A DNA stretch of 64,000 bases from Suilimivivens sp045586385. GTDB lineage: Bacteria > Bacillota > Clostridia > Lachnospirales > Lachnospiraceae. How positions within the stretch are numbered: position 1 is the first letter of the stretch; each line of letters starts with the position of its first letter. Below, piece after piece: positions 15,943 through 25,264 of the stretch. The DNA is taken from contig JAZNAE010000011.1 in assembly GCA_045586385.1 (NCBI GenBank), positions 186,001 to 250,000 on the forward strand, written 5' to 3'. The notes below the pieces were generated by a model. That model ran no database searches, was not told where the DNA came from, and saw only the letters and a list, made by a program, of their open reading frames with translations. The position numbers were made by a program, and so were the translations under genes.

Positions 15943-17907
15943 ATGAAAAAAACAATAGGGTTGTTTGTCTTGCTGGTATCAATAGCGGTCGGCCTCATTT
16001 TTATGGATAACAAGAAAAATGACGTGGTCATGACAGATGGGGAAAAGACGCCGTTTTCCCTTGTGCTCCATTACGACATGGGGGAAATAGAGGTGCAACC
16101 GTGGTATGATGAAGTATCCGGTATATGGTATGTATTTTTGCCCAGTTATATAGATACCCATGTGATTGACTTAAGCACCATGGAGCAGGACTCTTTTTTG
16201 ATAGATGGAGAAAAGACAGGGCGTAGGTTTGAATTTTTGGACAATACGTTATATGAAATCGCTTATCGTGGGGAAACGATGCAAGTCATGTTTTTTAGGG
16301 ATGAGAACCTATCTGTCTTATTTATAGAAACAGAAAGCGGTTCTAATGACTTGATAAGGGCTTCCAAAGAAAATGTGGAGGCGGGACATATCGTATCCAT
16401 CGATCATCGGGGTAATCTTCAGCATGACGGAAAAATAAAAGGAATTTCAGGCCACGGTAATGCGTGGGAATTTTATGATAAGAGAGCCTACGATATCGAG
16501 TTGAACGGCAAGGCTTCTTTGGCAGGGATAGACGGTGGTAATCAGTGGAAACTTTTGCATCTGTGGAATGACGGAGACAAAATTCATTCGAAACTGGCCT
16601 TCGATATAGCAGAGATTCTGGGGGCTGAGTACACGCCGGACAGCACCTGGGTGAATGTATATTTAAACGGTGAATATCATGGAATGTATCTTCTGACCAC
16701 AGCAGCAAGAAATCAGGCAGTCTTTAAAACGGAGGATGCCGTATTTTTAGAAAAAGATTTAGAGGACAGGTATCTGTTAGAAAACCATGTAGTTTCGGAT
16801 GCGGGAAACGGATTTGTAATCCACAGACCCAAAGAAGTGGGAGAAGAGAAAAAAGAGGAAATTCAGAGCATGCTACAGGAGGTAGAGGATGCCATCGGGG
16901 AAGGGAATCCGAATGCAGACTTGATAGACGTAGAGTCCTTTGCCACACAGTTTCTGGTAGATGAAATTACATTAAACAGTGATGGATTTGAAACCAGTGC
17001 CTACTTGTATAAAACCTCGGAGGCAGCGCCTCTTAGTGCAGGTCCTGCATGGGATTATGACGGAGCCTTTGGCGAGTATCTGCATATGGGAGAAAATAAT
17101 GTCAATCCCGCAGGATTCGTTTTGGATGGGGAGCCTACAGAATTGACATGGTATCATAGATTATATGAGAACCCCAAATTCCGGGATAGAGTAGTTGAAA
17201 AGTATGAAGAGGCAATGCCACAGCTTCAAAAACTTTATGAAGAGACCATAGATTTGTATGCGGAGTATATCAGCGTTTCCGTTAAAAATGATGACATCAG
17301 ATGGAACGGATATAGTGAACGCCTTCCCAGGACAGGGACTTATCAGACATGGGAGAATAATGTCAGATACCTGAAATATTTTTGCATAACCAGATATAAT
17401 GCCTTAATGGAAAGGTGGAATATAGAAGGGGAAAAACTTGTTTTTGACACCAACGGAAAAGTGCATGAAGTGAAGATGATTTACGGTGGCCGTGAGACCA
17501 TCCTGAAAGTGCAGGATGGAGAGACATTAGATATTGCGGAAATAGAGGAGACTTGCCAAATACCGCGGGGCGAGGTGAAAATTGCATACAGTGAAGAAAA
17601 ATACAGCAGATATATACCAATATTGGATGACTTTACCATAAAGATAGAAGCAGTCGCCGGTATTGGAGAAACGGAAGAATGTAAATATGTTGATATTCCT
17701 AAAGACATTTTTGCCGAAAATTACGATTACATTTCTGTATTTGTGATAGATTCCGAAGGGGCGATGGAAGGCCTTCAGGTGGCAGAACCCCTACCGGAAA
17801 ATATACATTTGGAATTTGGCAAGGAGGAAACAGGAACAATCGCGATGTATGTCTTTGGGGATGAAAACTGTACCACTGTGCTTGAAGAATTGATAATAGA
17901 ATATTGA
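15943..17907 (+). CDS. CotH-family protein kinase-like, membrane-anchored, module A
   Basis: 654 residues with an N-terminal signal-anchor (about 4-20) and an extracellular CotH domain. Visible CotH features are the RG/ISGHGNAW..DKRAYDIEL element, WKLLHLWNDGDKIHSKLAFD, VYLNGEYHGMYLL (about 235-250), and the metal-site motif AWDYDGAFG with D371 and D373. CotH proteins are atypical kinases; B. subtilis CotH phosphorylates spore coat proteins. A C-terminal beta-rich region (500-654) is not recognised. It begins 11 bp after DUF4956 in what is probably one operon from the SGNH lipoprotein onwards. An outside location raises the question of its phosphate donor. Spore coat function is not implied by context. 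Confidence 0.82.
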   Translation: MKKTIGLFVLLVSIAVGLIFMDNKKNDVVMTDGEKTPFSLVLHYDMGEIEVQPWYDEVSGIWYVFLPSYIDTHVIDLSTMEQDSFLIDGEKTGRRFEFLDNTLYEIAYRGETMQVMFFRDENLSVLFIETESGSNDLIRASKENVEAGHIVSIDHRGNLQHDGKIKGISGHGNAWEFYDKRAYDIELNGKASLAGIDGGNQWKLLHLWNDGDKIHSKLAFDIAEILGAEYTPDSTWVNVYLNGEYHGMYLLTTAARNQAVFKTEDAVFLEKDLEDRYLLENHVVSDAGNGFVIHRPKEVGEEKKEEIQSMLQEVEDAIGEGNPNADLIDVESFATQFLVDEITLNSDGFETSAYLYKTSEAAPLSAGPAWDYDGAFGEYLHMGENNVNPAGFVLDGEPTELTWYHRLYENPKFRDRVVEKYEEAMPQLQKLYEETIDLYAEYISVSVKNDDIRWNGYSERLPRTGTYQTWENNVRYLKYFCITRYNALMERWNIEGEKLVFDTNGKVHEVKMIYGGRETILKVQDGETLDIAEIEETCQIPRGEVKIAYSEEKYSRYIPILDDFTIKIEAVAGIGETEECKYVDIPKDIFAENYDYISVFVIDSEGAMEGLQVAEPLPENIHLEFGKEETGTIAMYVFGDENCTTVLEELIIEY

Positions 17908-17919
17908 TGTAATATCATG

Positions 17920-17964
17920 GGCTGAGGTGATGTGCGTACTGTGCAAAACATCAGCCTATTTTCT
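17920..17964 (+). terminator. Weak terminator after CotH module A
   Basis: GGCTGA pairs with TCAGCC, and the inner TGATGT can alternatively pair with ACATCA; TATTTTCTT follows. The competing pairings make it a modest terminator. Confidence 0.4.
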
Positions 17965-17992
17965 TGACCGTAGCAGTATATCGTGGTACGAT
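17964..17992 (+). promoter_or_regulatory. Promoter for the 18-25 kb operon
   Basis: TTGACC, 17-base spacer, TACGAT with a TGG just upstream (extended -10). It lies 39 bp before the first gene of a tightly spaced six-gene run. Confidence 0.55.
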
Positions 17993-18030
17993 TAAATGGA
18001 GTATGTAAACTGATAAAATAGGTAATTATT

Positions 18031-19545
18031 ATGAAACGTTTGATAGACAAAAGAGAATATGTAACCGGCACAATCTTATTTGCAGTCTACTTGGCATTTA
18101 ACGGGATTTTATTTGCAGGGCATGAACTTTGGCGCGACGAAGCCAATGTGTGGTTGATTGCAAGGGATATGGGTCCGCTACAGCTCTTTGGAGAGATTAA
18201 GTATCAGGGACACCCCTGTTTGTGGTATTTAATTGCCATGCCCTTTGCCAAGCTGGGTTTTCCTTTTCGGACGCTGAGTGTACTTAGCTTTCTTGTAATG
18301 AGCATAGCGGCAGGACTGTTTGCATATAAGAGCCCTTGCCACCCCATGACCAAGGCAATATGCCTGATGAGTCCCATGTTCACCTATTATTATCCGGTGG
18401 TAGCGAGAAACTATTGTCTGATAGCGTTACTGCTATTATTGGTGGCATATTTTTATCCGAAGAGGAATGAAAAAAGCATGCTTTACGGATTACTGTTAGG
18501 CTTATTGGTGCAAGCAGATACCATTGCGCTGGCAGCAGCAGGCCTTATTTCCTGCATGTGGTTGTGGGAGTGCGTGATGCATGGTCTGAAAGCAAAGAGT
18601 ATGAAACCGGTATGGCGTGGGGGAATGGGACTTGGTATTCCGCTTTTTAGCCTGGGCCTTTGGGGTCTACAGTTTTATCAGGTTTCAGACAGTCCGGAAT
18701 ATGCAGTTCGGTCACTTGGAGTGGGAGAACTTGTGACGGAAATAAAGAACTTTTCCTATCATATACTAACCCGTATGACGGGACTTGGACAGGACTTTGA
18801 TTTATTTGTGATAGTAATTTTTCTGGCATCAGGCATATTGTTTGCCGTTGCTATTAAAAATATATGGCCTGTAATTGTCATGATGGGAAGTTTTCTTTTT
18901 CAAGTGCTTTTCAGTGTATTGGTGTATCAGCTACATATTTGGCATTATATTGCACTTTGCTTTGTGCTGATATGGTGCTTTTGGATTTGTCACAGCATGA
19001 AAGAAGAAACCGAAATGGACAAGGTGAGAAGAAAGTCCTTCCTTGGCGGAAAGCTACTTGCAGAGAGTTTGCTTGTAATTATGGGAATTGCAATGTTCTG
19101 TCGCTGGAATACTCCGGAAGAAAGCTCCAATTTGCAAAATGCATGGAAAGGTGTGTATTCCGATGGTGTAAATACGGCAGAATATATAAAGAATTATGTT
19201 GGGAAAGAAGCACTTATCATCTCTACAGATGTGATAGAAGCATCCACGGTTCAAGCTTATTTGGGCAGGCAGTACCGGTTTTATTATGCCGGAACAGGCA
19301 AACAGGAGACCTATGCCAACTACACGGTGGAACAGAGTGTTTCCGTGTCATATGAGGCATTGATTACTTGGATAAAGAAGGAATTTCCGGAGAAACAGGA
19401 ATTCTATTTGTTAATCAGTCCCACCAATCATGTGGAAGATATTCCTGATGACGCGAAAAGCAGATGGGAGGTCTGTTATGAGACAACCGGTGAGACGGCA
19501 AGAGGGGAAGAATATCTTCTTGTGAAGATAGGGTTACGGGAGTAG
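18031..19545 (+). CDS. GT-C type membrane glycosyltransferase-like protein
   Basis: 504 residues with about 10 membrane helices. The first outer loop reads HELWRDEANVWLIARD, with the acidic pair expected of GT39/GT83-type enzymes, then GHPCLWYLIAMP. VVARNYCLIALLL marks another conserved loop. A hydrophilic C-terminal domain of about 130 residues follows the last helix. It opens an operon with an FAD oxidoreductase, two GT2s and an aminotransferase, the second and third genes being spaced by only a few bases. Expected role: sugar transfer from a polyprenyl-phosphate donor outside the membrane. Family placement rests on the loop motifs. Confidence 0.7.
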   Translation: MKRLIDKREYVTGTILFAVYLAFNGILFAGHELWRDEANVWLIARDMGPLQLFGEIKYQGHPCLWYLIAMPFAKLGFPFRTLSVLSFLVMSIAAGLFAYKSPCHPMTKAICLMSPMFTYYYPVVARNYCLIALLLLLVAYFYPKRNEKSMLYGLLLGLLVQADTIALAAAGLISCMWLWECVMHGLKAKSMKPVWRGGMGLGIPLFSLGLWGLQFYQVSDSPEYAVRSLGVGELVTEIKNFSYHILTRMTGLGQDFDLFVIVIFLASGILFAVAIKNIWPVIVMMGSFLFQVLFSVLVYQLHIWHYIALCFVLIWCFWICHSMKEETEMDKVRRKSFLGGKLLAESLLVIMGIAMFCRWNTPEESSNLQNAWKGVYSDGVNTAEYIKNYVGKEALIISTDVIEASTVQAYLGRQYRFYYAGTGKQETYANYTVEQSVSVSYEALITWIKKEFPEKQEFYLLISPTNHVEDIPDDAKSRWEVCYETTGETARGEEYLLVKIGLRE

Positions 19546-19550
19546 AGGAT

Positions 19551-20690
19551 ATGAACAGTACATTTGACAGAATCATAATCGGTGCCGGGCTGTATGGTCT
19601 GTATGCTGCCAAATTTTGCAGCGACAGGGGAGAGAAGGTGCTGGTTTTAGAATATGACAAAGCTCCTTTTCAGAGAGCCACATACATTAATCAAGCCAGG
19701 GTGCATATGGGATATCATTACCCCAGAAGCTTAACCACTGCCATTAAATCGGCAGGATATTTTAAAAGATTCGTGGAAGATTTTGGCTTTTGTATTCATG
19801 ATAAATTTGATCAGGTATACGCCACATCAGAGAAATTTTCATGGACGGATGCGAAACAGTTTATAAGTTTTTGTCAGGCAGCAGGTATCAGATGCGATGA
19901 GGTATCTGCATCTAAATATTTTAAAGCGGGTATGTGCGATGGTGCATTTATGACGCAGGAATATACCTATGATGCGAAAATATTGCAGAAATATTATGAG
20001 GAACAATTCTTAGGACAAGATAATGTAACCTTTGTTTATGAAGCAAGAATAGCTAGAATTATAAAAAATGACCGGACTTTTGAAGTATGGATGGAAGATG
20101 AAAAAAGCTATGAGGCACCTTTTGTTTTAAATGCCACTTATGCTTCCGTGAATCAAATTATTGATAAGCTGGAAGGGACCCCAAAGACTTTATTTGATAT
20201 TAAGTATGAGCTTTGTGAAATTATTTTGTGCGAACCTTCGGATAAACTAAGGGGAACAGGAATTACGGTAATGGATGGACCGTTTTTCTCCATTATGCCA
20301 TTTGGTAAGACCGGCCTTCATTCATTGACATCCGTGACGTTTACGCCCCATGTCACCTCTTATGACGCCGTGCCTACATTCGGATGTCAAAATGGCATGA
20401 GTGAGAGGGCTTTCTGTACGAAAGAATCTCTTGGAAACTGTAATTTGTGTCCGAATAAACCTAAGTCTGCATGGGATTATATGTCCCATTTAGCGGATAA
20501 ATATTTGAAAGAGGAATATGGATACACCTACAGGGAATCCCTGTATTCCATGAAACCCATATTAAAATCCTCAGAAGTAGACGATTCAAGACCTACAGCC
20601 ATCAGGGTACTCAGTGAAGGACCTACCTTTATCAGTGTCCTATCCGGCAAGATTAATACGGTTTATGATTTGGATGAGTATTTAGTATAA
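19551..20690 (+). CDS. FAD-dependent oxidoreductase (DAO-like)
   Basis: 379 residues. The N-terminal dinucleotide fold shows RIIIGAGLYGLYAAKF and VLVLEYD. INQARVHMGYHYPRS is a signature of a group of FAD oxidoreductases found in polysaccharide clusters. The middle part has CNLCPNK with paired cysteines (SLGNCNLCPNKP, near 300), perhaps structural. It starts five bases after the GT-C gene, with GTAGAGG as RBS. The reaction is unknown; oxidation of a sugar hydroxyl or of a lipid-linked sugar is a reasonable guess from context. No membrane segment or signal peptide is present, so it is cytoplasmic. Confidence 0.75.
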   Translation: MNSTFDRIIIGAGLYGLYAAKFCSDRGEKVLVLEYDKAPFQRATYINQARVHMGYHYPRSLTTAIKSAGYFKRFVEDFGFCIHDKFDQVYATSEKFSWTDAKQFISFCQAAGIRCDEVSASKYFKAGMCDGAFMTQEYTYDAKILQKYYEEQFLGQDNVTFVYEARIARIIKNDRTFEVWMEDEKSYEAPFVLNATYASVNQIIDKLEGTPKTLFDIKYELCEIILCEPSDKLRGTGITVMDGPFFSIMPFGKTGLHSLTSVTFTPHVTSYDAVPTFGCQNGMSERAFCTKESLGNCNLCPNKPKSAWDYMSHLADKYLKEEYGYTYRESLYSMKPILKSSEVDDSRPTAIRVLSEGPTFISVLSGKINTVYDLDEYLV

Positions 20691-20711
20691 ACAAAGAGAA
20701 GGAAATGAAAT

Positions 20712-21656
20712 ATGCAGAAAGAAAAAAAATTTATTTCTTTGGTAGTTTATCTTCACAATGTGGAAAATTATATCGGATATTTTTTGGATAAGGTGCTTCC
20801 GGTTTGCGAAACCCATTTTGAGAAGTATGAAATTGTTTGCGTTAACGACGGATGTAGTGACAGCACCATAGAAATAGTAAAGGAATATATGGAAAAAAAC
20901 AGAATCAGTGCAATGATGAATATCATTCATATGAGCTTTTTCCAGGGACTGGAGAGTGCCATGAATGCAGGCCGTGATATTGCAATCGGTGATTTTGTGT
21001 ATGAGTTTGATGATGTATTTGTGGATTATGAGCCGGATATGCTGGTGAAAATATATGAGAAGCTTCTGGAAGGTAATGACATTGTGGCTGCAAGAAGTAA
21101 GGGAAAACAGCGCGTTACTTCAAAAATTTTCTACTCCTTGTACAATATGACAAGCCGTGGAAGAGGACAAATCGGACCGGAAACCTTCCGCATCGTTTCA
21201 AGACGTGCCATTAACAGGATTAAGTCCATGGGACAGTACATTCCCTATCGGAAAGCTGTGTATATGAATTGTGGGCTTAAGAATGCGACGATTGCTTATG
21301 AAAGTAAAGATAAAAATGCAAGAGTAAAAAATAAGATTGTGGCATCAGAGAGGACGTCACTTGCTCTTGATTCTTTCATTTACTTTACCAGTGCGTTAGA
21401 AAAGGTATCCGCAGTCATCAGCGGTGTATTTTTGCTTGTGACGGTAGGTATGGGGATTTATATTATTGCAGATTTCTTTAACGCAAACAAACCGGTAGAA
21501 GGCTGGCTTTCCACCATGAGTTTTCTGGCACTTGGATTTTTTGGCGTGTTTGCACTTCTTACAATTATTTTGAAATACTTGTCGGTTATGTTGAATTTGA
21601 TTTTCAAGAATCAGAGATATTTGGTGGCAGATATAGAAAAGGTGGTTAAAAGATGA
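20712..21656 (+). CDS. GT2 with C-terminal membrane helices (GtrB-like)
   Basis: 314 residues. The GT-A domain has SLVVYLHNVENYI, CVNDGCSDST and EFDDVFVDYEPDM at the metal-binding position. Two C-terminal hydrophobic segments (about 235-260 and 272-300) give the GtrB/DPM-like topology. It may build a polyprenyl-phosphate sugar. The QGLESAMNAGRD stretch corresponds to the G-x-x-A-A-x-x-x-G element of that family. Its stop overlaps the next GT2 start by four bases, suggesting that the two enzymes act together. Confidence 0.83.
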   Translation: MQKEKKFISLVVYLHNVENYIGYFLDKVLPVCETHFEKYEIVCVNDGCSDSTIEIVKEYMEKNRISAMMNIIHMSFFQGLESAMNAGRDIAIGDFVYEFDDVFVDYEPDMLVKIYEKLLEGNDIVAARSKGKQRVTSKIFYSLYNMTSRGRGQIGPETFRIVSRRAINRIKSMGQYIPYRKAVYMNCGLKNATIAYESKDKNARVKNKIVASERTSLALDSFIYFTSALEKVSAVISGVFLLVTVGMGIYIIADFFNANKPVEGWLSTMSFLALGFFGVFALLTIILKYLSVMLNLIFKNQRYLVADIEKVVKR

Positions 21657-22399
21657 GCGAAATGAGCATCAATCTTCTGTTTCCGGTTTTAAATGAGAGA
21701 CTTCGTCTTCGAAACGGAATAGAAAAGTCCATGGAATATTTGAAACAAAATGTAACAGTTCCATACAAACTTACCATTCTGGATAATGGTTCTGACGATG
21801 AAACTCCGGAAATAGGAATGGGACTGGCGGATAAATACCCGGAGGTTTCCTATGTAAGAGTGGGAGAGCGGGGAGTAGGTGTCGCATTCCGGAAAGGGAT
21901 TGCGTTAAATGAGAGTGATATTGTAGGTTATATGGATATCGATTTATCCACAGACTTAAAATACCTCGGAAAGACCATAGAAATGTTTCAAAACAAACCG
22001 GAGCTTCAGTACGTGAACGGCAGTAGATTCAGTAAGGAGTCAGACACCAAGGGGCGTAAGTGGTATCGGAAAATCACGTCAATGGGACTGGTCTTTTTGC
22101 TAAAAACGGTTTTTCATATGAAAGCAACGGATGCCGTGTGCGGTTTTACATTCCTCCGCAAGGATGCGGCGGAGAGACTGGTGGCAGAGAGCAGTAATGA
22201 AAACGGTTGGTTTTATACCATAGAGTTTCTCCTTCGGGCAGAGCGTGACGGTATGGTGATTTATGATATGCCGGTAGAATGGCAGGAAGATTACAATACC
22301 ACAGTGAAAATCTGGAAGACTATCAAAAATTATCTGATACAGATTTACAGATTAAAAAAGACATTTAAGGAAGAAAATAAAAATGTTAAAAAGAATTGA
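21653..22399 (+). CDS. GT2 glycosyltransferase, DPM1-like, soluble
   Basis: 248 residues. SINLLFPVLNERLRL, LDNGSDDET and the metal motif MDIDLSTDL give a clear GT2 of the dolichol-phosphate mannosyltransferase type. TDAVCGFTFLRKDAAERL follows at the position conserved in that group. It lacks the membrane helices of its upstream neighbour, with which it overlaps by four bases (ATGA). It also overlaps the following aminotransferase by 17 bp. The sugar donor is unknown. Confidence 0.85.
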   Translation: MSEMSINLLFPVLNERLRLRNGIEKSMEYLKQNVTVPYKLTILDNGSDDETPEIGMGLADKYPEVSYVRVGERGVGVAFRKGIALNESDIVGYMDIDLSTDLKYLGKTIEMFQNKPELQYVNGSRFSKESDTKGRKWYRKITSMGLVFLLKTVFHMKATDAVCGFTFLRKDAAERLVAESSNENGWFYTIEFLLRAERDGMVIYDMPVEWQEDYNTTVKIWKTIKNYLIQIYRLKKTFKEENKNVKKN

Positions 22400-23483
22400 T
22401 TTGACCAGGGATTATCAAAAACATAAAGAGGAATATTTGAAGGCAATTGAGGCGGTTTGTGAGGAAACTGCATTTTCCGGCGGAAGGTTTGCAGATGAGT
22501 TTGATAAAGAGTTTGCATCTTACTGTGGTGTCCCGTATGCAGTAGGTGTCAATAACGGAACCAGTGCCCTGCACTGTGCCATGGTAGCCCTTGGAATCGG
22601 TATGGGCGATGAAGTGATTGTACCTGCCAATACGTATATTGCCACAGCTTGGGGTGTAACCTATACAGGAGCGACGCCCGTATTCGTGGACTGCACGGCA
22701 GACACATGGGAAATTGATCCTGATAAGATAGAAGAGAAGATTACAGATAAGACAAAGGCCATTATCGGTGTGCATTTGTACGGACAGCCTTTTGAGTTTA
22801 ACAAGGTGAAAGCCATAGCAGATAAATACAATCTTTACGTGGTAGAAGATTGTGCACAGGCTCACGGAGCCCTCTATGAAGGAAAGATGGTTGGTGGACT
22901 TGGTGAACTTGGTTGCTTTAGTTTTTACCCGGGCAAAAATCTCTATGCCTTTGGTGAAGGCGGCAGTGTGACCTGCTATAAAAAAGAATATTTTGATACG
23001 ATGACAACCATGAAGAATCAAGGCTGTCAGGTGCGTTATTATCATGATATGATAGGATATAATTATCGTTTGGAAGGCCTTCAAGGAGCAGTCCTTAGCG
23101 TAAGTTTAAAATACTTGCCGGAGTGGACGAGACGCAGACAAAAAATTGGGGAGCGTTATCTTGCAGAGATTAAAAATCCGCTGTTTACTATGCAGAGTCA
23201 TCCGGAAAACACGCAGCCGGTTTATCATCTGTTTGTGGTAACAGTAGAAAAGCCTGACGATTTGATTGTATACATGGATGGAAAAGGAATGGAATGTAAT
23301 AAACACTATCCGGTGCCTTGCCATTTACAGAAAGCCTATGAAAATCTGGGATATCAAAAAGGAGATTGTCCCAATGCGGAATATTTGGCAAGCCATTGTG
23401 TGACATTACCGCTATTCCCGGAGATGACAGAGGATGAGGTGTCAATGGTAATTGATGCATGTAACGCATATACAGGAAAGTAG
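22383..23483 (+). CDS. DegT/DnrJ/EryC1/StrS sugar aminotransferase
   Basis: 366 residues, fold-I PLP enzyme. NNGTSALHCAMVALGIG, the VPANTYIAT element, VEDCAQAHGA and FSFYPGKNL with Schiff-base lysine K185 are all intact. EGGSV and YNYRLEGLQGAVL complete the family pattern. It transfers an amino group from glutamate to a keto group of a nucleotide-linked sugar. The window encodes a dTDP-4-keto-6-deoxyglucose source (rmlA, rmlB), so a 3- or 4-amino sugar is plausible, but the genes are 29 kb apart and the substrate is inferred only. It overlaps the preceding GT2 by 17 bp. Confidence 0.9.
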   Translation: MLKRIDLTRDYQKHKEEYLKAIEAVCEETAFSGGRFADEFDKEFASYCGVPYAVGVNNGTSALHCAMVALGIGMGDEVIVPANTYIATAWGVTYTGATPVFVDCTADTWEIDPDKIEEKITDKTKAIIGVHLYGQPFEFNKVKAIADKYNLYVVEDCAQAHGALYEGKMVGGLGELGCFSFYPGKNLYAFGEGGSVTCYKKEYFDTMTTMKNQGCQVRYYHDMIGYNYRLEGLQGAVLSVSLKYLPEWTRRRQKIGERYLAEIKNPLFTMQSHPENTQPVYHLFVVTVEKPDDLIVYMDGKGMECNKHYPVPCHLQKAYENLGYQKGDCPNAEYLASHCVTLPLFPEMTEDEVSMVIDACNAYTGK

Positions 23484-23488
23484 TGGAA

Positions 23489-25027
23489 ATGAAAATGAGA
23501 AAAGAGAAAGAACAGAAACTCATCTTGGCAGAAGTGACAGACAAATGGGGAGAATGTTTTTCAAAGTATGTTACACCTAAGAGATTGGCGTTTTTGCTGA
23601 CAATTGTATATATATTCGGTTTGATTCCTTTGTTTTGGATTAGCTTCTATAATTATCCCAGTGCAGATGATTATTCTATCGGAAGCAATTGCAGACAGAT
23701 TTGGGTACAGAGCCATAATATCTTTGCGGTATTATGGGGCGGTGTACTACGTGCTGTCGAAGACTGGCTTCACTGGATGGGATATTATACATCCAACTTC
23801 TTAATGGCAGTGCCGCCAAGCACCTTTGGAGAAAGGTGTTATGTTGCCACAGCGTGGATTATGTTACTTGCGCTAACGTTTTCTACGTGGTATTTACTGA
23901 AAGCAATTTTTGTGAAGGTTTTTCATGCAGATAAGTATGTTAGCCACAGTGTGATTATGCTGCTGCTCTTTGTAACGGTACAGTGCATGGTGGGACGGGT
24001 GGAAGCATTTTTTTGGTACAGTGGGGCAGCAAACTATATACTGGTTCACTGTATGAGCTTGTTTTTTTACGGACTATTGATTTCTGCAGTATACGATAAA
24101 GGAAGAAAGAAAAAATTTGATTTGATAACAGCCTCTTTTTTTGCATTTCTTACCGGTGGGGGTAATCAGATGACGGCGCTTAATGTAGCTGTAGTATTGC
24201 TGTTTGCTATCGGACTTGGTGCTTTTTTTAAGAGGTGGAAAGAACATCGGGCACTACTGATTCCTATAGGAATATACTTTTTGGGTTTTGTGTTGAATAT
24301 AGCAGCTCCCGGAAATTGGATCCGCGCAGAAGGCGTGGGTGGTATGAATCCTATAAAAGCGGTTATGGTATCCTTTTACTACTGCCTTGAGTATTGTATT
24401 GGTGAATGGACAGGCTGGCCGGTAGTTGTTTTGGTAATTGTTTTAGTGCCGTTGTTTTGGAAAATGACAAATAAAACAGAATTTCAGTTTTCTTATCCGC
24501 TTATTGTAGTTTTATTTGGGTATTGTCTGGTATCTGCGATGATGACGCCACCCTTGTTTGCAGTAGGAAATATAGACGCCGCCAGGTTGCAGGCATTAAC
24601 ATTTACTATGTATCTGCTGGTACTTGTTTTGTGTGAAGGTTATGTAATAGGTTGGGCAAGAAAAAAGATGCAGCAAGAATCAAACAGTAGAACGGATGGT
24701 TATTCTGTAAATGAATTATGGTGCTTGGTAAGTTGCCTTTTGTTTTTTGCAGTGGCGGCAGGACTTACGGTTATTCCGGAACCGCATTATTTTACCACGT
24801 CTTCAGCAATTATGGATTTGGCTGACGGCAGTGCCAAAGCGTATGGAGATGCGTTAAAAGAGCGGATGATATTATATAACAGCGGGGAACAAAATGTAGT
24901 GGTGAAACCGTTACCTACGGAGCCGAAGCTTTTGTATTTTTCAGACATCGGAGAAGATGCCGGTGATTGGGAAAATAAAGGACTGTGTCGGTACTATGGA
25001 ATAGAAGCTGTGTGGGTAGAAAAATAA
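23489..25027 (+). CDS. DUF6056-like polytopic membrane protein (GT-C candidate)
   Basis: About 512 residues and 10-12 membrane helices. The first outer loop reads YNYPSADDYSIGSN with the two adjacent Asp residues typical of DUF6056/GtrII-like proteins, followed by W..MGYYTSNFL and VEAFFWYSGAANYIL. These families are thought to transfer glycosyl groups outside the cell. The frame opens at a GTG overlapping the previous stop; I prefer ATG 23489 because AGGAAAG lies eight bases upstream (ATG 23495 is also possible). Followed by a strong terminator, so it ends the 18-25 kb operon. Confidence 0.7.
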   Translation: MKMRKEKEQKLILAEVTDKWGECFSKYVTPKRLAFLLTIVYIFGLIPLFWISFYNYPSADDYSIGSNCRQIWVQSHNIFAVLWGGVLRAVEDWLHWMGYYTSNFLMAVPPSTFGERCYVATAWIMLLALTFSTWYLLKAIFVKVFHADKYVSHSVIMLLLFVTVQCMVGRVEAFFWYSGAANYILVHCMSLFFYGLLISAVYDKGRKKKFDLITASFFAFLTGGGNQMTALNVAVVLLFAIGLGAFFKRWKEHRALLIPIGIYFLGFVLNIAAPGNWIRAEGVGGMNPIKAVMVSFYYCLEYCIGEWTGWPVVVLVIVLVPLFWKMTNKTEFQFSYPLIVVLFGYCLVSAMMTPPLFAVGNIDAARLQALTFTMYLLVLVLCEGYVIGWARKKMQQESNSRTDGYSVNELWCLVSCLLFFAVAAGLTVIPEPHYFTTSSAIMDLADGSAKAYGDALKERMILYNSGEQNVVVKPLPTEPKLLYFSDIGEDAGDWENKGLCRYYGIEAVWVEK

Positions 25028-25049
25028 TTTAATAATTTCTTAATATTGT

Positions 25050-25079
25050 AAGCGGGACCTTTTAAAAGGGCCCGCTTTT
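25050..25079 (+). terminator. Rho-independent terminator ending the 18-25 kb operon
   Basis: AAGCGGG-CCTTTT pairs with AAAAGG-CCCGCTT, followed by TT and a G. The stem is over 12 bp with one mismatched base. It starts 23 bp after the DUF6056 stop. Confidence 0.85.
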
Positions 25080-25082
25080 GTG

Positions 25083-25264
25083 TATAATATAATCAGTAAT
25101 TAGCGGAGACTGCTTTTGGGAAGTAGTCATAATACCAAGCTTTTAAAGAACTGTATCATCCAATTGGACGTATAGCAATACGGCTTTTGGGCGATGCGAT
25201 TCGGTGAAAAGACAGGTGCGTGATAAGAGTTCGGGAAGTTGAATAGGATTAGGAGAAGAAGAAA
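25083..25264 (+). promoter_or_regulatory. -10 box and long untranslated leader of the MBOAT operon
   Basis: TATAAT at 25083-25088 with a weak TTTTAA 17 bases upstream, inside the terminator stem. If transcription starts near 25095 the message has about 170 untranslated bases. These can form local hairpins: GACTGCTT/AAGTAGTC (one mismatch, near 25108-25130), CGTAT-AGCA-ATACG (near 25170-25183) and the palindrome TCCAATTGGA. CTTTTGGG occurs twice. No known riboswitch consensus was recognised. The RBS AGGAG at 25251-25255 precedes the GTG start of the MBOAT gene by nine bases. Confidence 0.45.

Noticed and set aside
22386..23084. Minus-strand open frame of 232 codons
   Set aside because: Shadow of the DegT aminotransferase gene; the plus-strand frame carries all catalytic motifs.
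25083..25264. c-di-GMP or other known riboswitch
   Set aside because: The conserved core sequences of the classes I could recall are not present; kept only as an unclassified leader.
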